Shown piece by piece: positions 5,856-8,643 of a stretch of 8,643 nucleotides of DNA (position 1 is its first letter; every line of letters begins with the position of its first letter). The translations under genes and the position numbers were made by a program. The notes under the pieces were generated by a model. The model searched no databases. It was given only the letters and a program-made list of their open reading frames with translations, and was not told where the DNA came from. Source of the DNA: Anaerolineae bacterium (GTDB lineage: Bacteria; Chloroflexota; Anaerolineae; UBA1429); contig JAFGLK010000405.1 of NCBI GenBank assembly GCA_016928125.1, positions 1-8,643 on the forward strand. Reading direction: 5' to 3'.

Positions 5856-6860
5856 TCACCTCCCGAATTGCGTCAGGCCCATCGATTCGGCCTCCAGATC
5901 GACGAGCTGCTTCAACTCGTCGTCCAGCTTCATGAGGGTCAGCGTGGCCCCCATCATCTCGAGCGAGGTGAAATAGTTGCCCACATACGAACGATGCACG
6001 CGCATGCCTGCATCTTTCAGCAGTTCCGCCACCCGGCTGTACAGGATGTAGAGCTCCATCACGGGCGTGGCCCCCAGGCCGGAGACCAGCGCCACCACGT
6101 CGTCGCCGGCGGCAAAAGGCAGATCAGCCAGAATGGGTTCCAACATCATTTCGGCGATCTCGTCGGCGGTGGCCAGATCCCTGACGGCCATGCCCGGCTC
6201 GCCATGGTGGCCGATACCCACCTCCATCTTGCCCTCGGCGATGGAAAAGTTGGGCTTGCCCACGGCTGGAATCGTGCAGGGCGTAAGCCCCACGCCCAGG
6301 CTACGGCAGTGGTCGATCGCTTTCTGCGCCGCGGCAATCACCTCGTCGAGGCTTCCCCCGAGGGCTGCCTTGGCACCCCCGATTTTCCACATCAACACCT
6401 CGCCGGCCACGCCCCGACGCTTCTCGCGCTGATCCTTGGGCGCGGAGGCCACATCGTCGTTGGCCACGACGGTCTTGACCTCCAGGCCCTGGCGCGCGAC
6501 CATCTGCATGGCCATGCGCACGTTCATGTTGTCGCCGGCATAGTTTCCGTACAGGCAGGCCACGCCGCGCCCGCCATCGGCCGCGTGAAAGGCATCTACA
6601 AAGGCGCGCACACCAGGCGAGGTAAAGATCTCGCCTACGGCCACCGCATCCACCATGTTGCGGCCAAGGTAGCCGATGAAGGCGGGCTTGTGGCCCGACC
6701 CTCCGCCAGTGACGATCCCCACCTTGCCCGAGATGGGTGCGGCCTTGTACTTGAGCACCCGCGGGTTGTCGGTCGCCGAAACGAGATCGCTATGAGCCTC
6801 GACGAAGCCCGCCAGCATGTCGTCTACGACTTGGTCTGGATCATTGATGATGCGTTGCAC
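5856..6860 (-). CDS. dhaK: Dihydroxyacetone-kinase-type substrate-binding subunit DhaK (possible erythrulose kinase)
   Basis: A 334-residue DhaK-type subunit, about the length of the stand-alone family member. The ketose is bound covalently as a hemiaminal to a His and phosphorylated with DhaL. The covalent His is His219 in GIGHHGEPG (215-223); the two other catalytic residues match His57 in GGGSGHKP (52-59) and Asp110 in GNYAGDNMN (105-113). All three are present, so it should be active. GSGHKP and NYAGDNMN differ from the GSGHEP and NYTGD versions I recall for E. coli DhaK, suggesting a branch with another ketose such as erythrulose. This is an inference. The GTG start (6858-6860) has AAGGAG (6868-6873) seven bases upstream. 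It follows the short-chain dehydrogenase by 54 bases and is almost contiguous with dhaL. Confidence 0.93.
   Translation of the reverse strand: MQRIINDPDQVVDDMLAGFVEAHSDLVSATDNPRVLKYKAAPISGKVGIVTGGGSGHKPAFIGYLGRNMVDAVAVGEIFTSPGVRAFVDAFHAADGGRGVACLYGNYAGDNMNVRMAMQMVARQGLEVKTVVANDDVASAPKDQREKRRGVAGEVLMWKIGGAKAALGGSLDEVIAAAQKAIDHCRSLGVGLTPCTIPAVGKPNFSIAEGKMEVGIGHHGEPGMAVRDLATADEIAEMMLEPILADLPFAAGDDVVALVSGLGATPVMELYILYSRVAELLKDAGMRVHRSYVGNYFTSLEMMGATLTLMKLDDELKQLVDLEAESMGLTQFGR
5859..5864 (-). promoter_or_regulatory. Ribosome binding site of dhaL inside the end of dhaK
   Basis: GGGAGG on the minus strand forms the last sense codons of dhaK (Gly-Arg). The dhaK stop TGA (5856-5858) follows directly, and the dhaL GTG (5851-5853) begins two bases later, five bases from the ribosome site. 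This placement decides the dhaL start and suggests that ribosomes finishing dhaK re-initiate on dhaL, keeping the two subunits in balance. Confidence 0.7.
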
Positions 6861-6914
6861 AGCGCGACTCCTTCCTCAAGACGGTCGGGCCCTGAAACTC
6901 ATGACAAGTGCTGC

Positions 6915-7664
6915 TCACTGGATCGTGTATCCGCCGTCGACGACCAGGTTGGCGCCAGTGATCATATTCGCCGCGTCGCTGACCAGGAACAGCACCCCGG
7001 CGGCGATCTCCTCCGGGCTGGCAAAGCGGCCTAGAGGGATCTTGGCCTTCATCGCCTCGCCCACCGGGCCGGCCCAGGCCTGACGGCCCAGTTCGGTCAG
7101 CACCACCGTCGGCGAGATGGCGTTGACGCGGATGCCGAACTCGGCCCACTCGAGCGCCAGCACCTGGGTCATACCAATAATGCCGGCTTTGCTGGCGCAG
7201 TAAGCCACATGTCGGTCCAGGGCGATCACGCCCGCCTGAGAGGCCAGGTTGACGATCTTTCCGCCTTCCTGCCGGATCATGTGGCGGCCCACCTGCTGCG
7301 ACATGACAAAGGGCGCCTTGAGATTGATGGCCATGGTGTCATCCCAGTACGCCTCGGGCAGGTTCTCGGCATCCTCCAATCGCACGATGCCGGCGTTGTT
7401 CACCAGAATGTCGATGCGCCCGAACGTGGCCAGGCCCTCTGCGACCAGACGCCCGACGTTCTCCGTCTGGGTGATGTCGTATACGAGGGCCAAGGCACGG
7501 ATGCCGCCGCCTTCCAGCGAGCATGCTACGTCGCGCACGGCGTCGGCCATATCCACGAGGATGAGATCCGCCCCCTGGGCGGCAAAACACTCGGCGATGG
7601 CTTTGCCAATGCCTCTGGCCGCGCCGGTGATCAGTGCGACTTGACCATCCAGACGATCGTTCAT
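6915..7664 (-). CDS. NAD-dependent short-chain dehydrogenase, GolD/D-threitol dehydrogenase type
   Basis: A 249-residue classical SDR. The cofactor motif TGAARGIG is at 13-20, with Asp38 ending the second strand, which favours NAD over NADP. NNAG is at 89-92, and the catalytic set is Asn114, Ser142, Tyr155 and Lys159 (YCASK). From memory, long stretches such as VIALDRHVAYCASKAG and NAISPTVVLTELGRQAW match the GolD family, named for Listeria polyol dehydrogenase and related to mycobacterial D-threitol dehydrogenase (DthD). GolD also sits next to dhaK/dhaL genes. The likely reaction is oxidation of a small polyol (D-threitol, glycerol or a diol) to a ketose; the exact substrate is not decided. 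The ATG at 7662-7664 has GAGGAGGG (7669-7676) four bases upstream. An upstream in-frame start at 7697 would add 11 residues and run through this ribosome site, so it is rejected. It follows the zinc dehydrogenase by 34 bases. Confidence 0.92.
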   Translation of the reverse strand: MNDRLDGQVALITGAARGIGKAIAECFAAQGADLILVDMADAVRDVACSLEGGGIRALALVYDITQTENVGRLVAEGLATFGRIDILVNNAGIVRLEDAENLPEAYWDDTMAINLKAPFVMSQQVGRHMIRQEGGKIVNLASQAGVIALDRHVAYCASKAGIIGMTQVLALEWAEFGIRVNAISPTVVLTELGRQAWAGPVGEAMKAKIPLGRFASPEEIAAGVLFLVSDAANMITGANLVVDGGYTIQ

Positions 7665-7698
7665 GCTGCCCTCCTCGTCCGCGACCGATGTCGCCACG

Positions 7699-8643
7699 TC
7701 ATTGGGGCCGCATCAGCACCTTGATGGCCCCCTCCTTGGCCCCCTTGGACACATCCAGCGCGTGCTTGAAATCGGTCAAGGGGAATGGCTCTGTGACGAT
7801 CCCGCGCGAGGTGATCAGGCCGCGCGACAGGAAATCGATGGCCGGAGCGTAGGTATGGAATCCCAGGTGACCGCCGACGATGGTCAGCTCCTTGATGTCC
7901 GAGATGACCGACCAATCGAAGGACACCTCCTCGGCAAACACAGCGAACTCCATCAAGCGTCCCCCGCGGCGGAGCATGTCGATGGCGGAGCGGACGCTCT
8001 TGTTGGTGCCGGCCACCTCGAGCACTACGTCGCAGCCGATCCCATCTTCAGTCACCGAGCGCACGCGCGCCACGGCGTCCTCCCGGGCCGGGTTGATGGT
8101 CAGATCGGCCCCCAGGTCTTGGGCCACCTCCAGGCGATGGTCGTTGAGGTCCAGGGCGATCACCTGCTTGGGGTGCTTGAGCTTGGCCCCCTGCACCATC
8201 AGCAGGCCGATGGCGCCGCAACCCATGACCACCACGGTCTCGCCGAACTGGATCTGGGCGCGATTGACCCCGTGCAGGGCGCAGGCCAGCGGCTCAACGA
8301 CGGCCGCATCGGCCCAAGCGATGCTATCGGGCACCTTGTGCACGATGGCGCCCTTGGGGTAGACCATGTGCCTGGCCCAGCCGCCGTTGTACTGGACGAC
8401 TCCAAACACGGCATGGGGATCGCAGAGGTTGTACTGGCCGCGCTTGCACCAGTAGCACTCCCCGCAGGGCACGATGTTCTCCGCGATGGCTCGATCGCCG
8501 AGCTTCAGGCCGTGCTTCTCTGCGGCCCCGGGCCCCAAGCCCACCACGCGGCCCATGAACTCGTGCCCGGCCACGATGGGCGCGTTGCGGTAGGCCACCT
8601 CAGCGAAATAGGCGGTGCCATAGTAGATCTTGGGATCGGCCGC
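7699..8643 (-). CDS. Zinc-dependent medium-chain dehydrogenase, erythritol/L-threitol dehydrogenase-like (5' end beyond right edge)
   Basis: The reading frame stays open to the right edge, giving 314 visible residues. The missing part is the start, which should hold the first catalytic-zinc Cys just before the first visible residues AADPK. Seen: GHE (visible 26-28, catalytic zinc region), the four structural-zinc cysteines with C-x2-C-x2-C-x7-C spacing (60, 63, 66, 74), VEPLAC (Glu117 near the zinc), the Rossmann motif GCGAIG (141-146), and Asp165 ending the second strand, favouring NAD. ENIVPCGECYWCKRGQYNLC, GADLTIN and DWSVISDIKELTIVGGHLG recall the erythritol/L-threitol dehydrogenase (EltD) of Mycobacterium, which makes L-erythrulose. 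This match is from memory. An internal GTG at 8598 is not the true start, since homology continues before it. Sorbitol- or threonine-type dehydrogenase is the alternative reading. It is the most upstream visible gene of the polyol operon. Confidence 0.9.
   Translation of the reverse strand, partial: AADPKIYYGTAYFAEVAYRNAPIVAGHEFMGRVVGLGPGAAEKHGLKLGDRAIAENIVPCGECYWCKRGQYNLCDPHAVFGVVQYNGGWARHMVYPKGAIVHKVPDSIAWADAAVVEPLACALHGVNRAQIQFGETVVVMGCGAIGLLMVQGAKLKHPKQVIALDLNDHRLEVAQDLGADLTINPAREDAVARVRSVTEDGIGCDVVLEVAGTNKSVRSAIDMLRRGGRLMEFAVFAEEVSFDWSVISDIKELTIVGGHLGFHTYAPAIDFLSRGLITSRGIVTEPFPLTDFKHALDVSKGAKEGAIKVLMRPQ

Noticed and set aside
5248..5976. Plus-strand open frame of 242 codons opposite dhaL
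   Set aside because: It is a shadow of dhaL and the end of dhaK, with no ribosome site or recognisable domain.
5868..7034. Long open frame on the plus strand (388 codons) opposite dhaK and the short-chain dehydrogenase
   Set aside because: It is antisense to genes with intact catalytic motifs, its translation is His-rich and low in recognisable motifs, and such shadow frames are expected in GC-rich DNA.
7665..7697. Longer start for the short-chain dehydrogenase (11 extra residues)
   Set aside because: The extension covers the ribosome site of the ATG at 7664, and SDR proteins normally begin a few residues before the TGxxxGxG motif.
7699..8598. The zinc dehydrogenase as a complete 299-residue gene starting at 8598
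   Set aside because: The frame stays open to the right edge with family-like sequence (DPKIYYGTAYFAE) before 8598. The gene is cut by the window.

Overview
The window is GC-rich, densely coding bacterial DNA. It holds one plus-strand gene for a large secreted protein, flanked by two minus-strand gene groups. The origin is uncertain. The secreted Ig-like/OmpL47-type repeat protein with a C-terminal jelly-roll-like domain, the lack of a sortase signal, the strong GGAGG-type ribosome binding sites and the frequent GTG starts would fit a Chloroflexota (Anaerolineae-like) genome. This is an inference from gene style, not from a marker gene.

Left group (minus strand, 1-1600): a free-standing alanyl-tRNA editing protein of the long AlaX type (401-1600) is followed 14 bases downstream by a metallo-beta-lactamase-fold hydrolase, which runs off the left edge (1-386). 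A good extended -10 promoter (1633-1641) lies just upstream of the AlaX gene. The first group and the secreted-protein gene diverge from 1601-1854, which also holds an inverted repeat that may be an operator.

Centre (plus strand, 1855-5085): a 1076-residue exported protein with a signal peptide, about seven or eight tandem Ig-like units that each end in a D-x-A-G-N-type signature, and a C-terminal domain that looks like a carbohydrate-binding jelly roll. Its ligand is not known. A 12-bp hairpin at 5140-5169 sits between this gene and the convergent operon and could stop transcription from both sides.

Right group (minus strand, 8643-5209, transcribed right to left): a zinc-dependent medium-chain dehydrogenase resembling erythritol/L-threitol dehydrogenase (cut by the right edge), a short-chain dehydrogenase of the GolD/D-threitol dehydrogenase type, then DhaK and DhaL, the two subunits of a dihydroxyacetone-type kinase. 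Gaps are 34, 54 and 2 bases, so this looks like one operon. The simplest reading is polyol catabolism: two dehydrogenases oxidise four-carbon (or three-carbon) polyols to ketoses such as erythrulose or dihydroxyacetone, and DhaK/DhaL phosphorylate the ketose. No DhaM phosphotransferase subunit and no erythrulose-phosphate isomerase is visible here. They may lie upstream beyond the window, or the kinase may use ATP.

I saw no tRNA, rRNA, CRISPR array, insertion sequence or phage gene, and no clearly unprecedented system. The most interesting points are the tetritol-type operon with a two-subunit kinase, the altered metal motif of the partial hydrolase, and the uncharacterised repeat protein.
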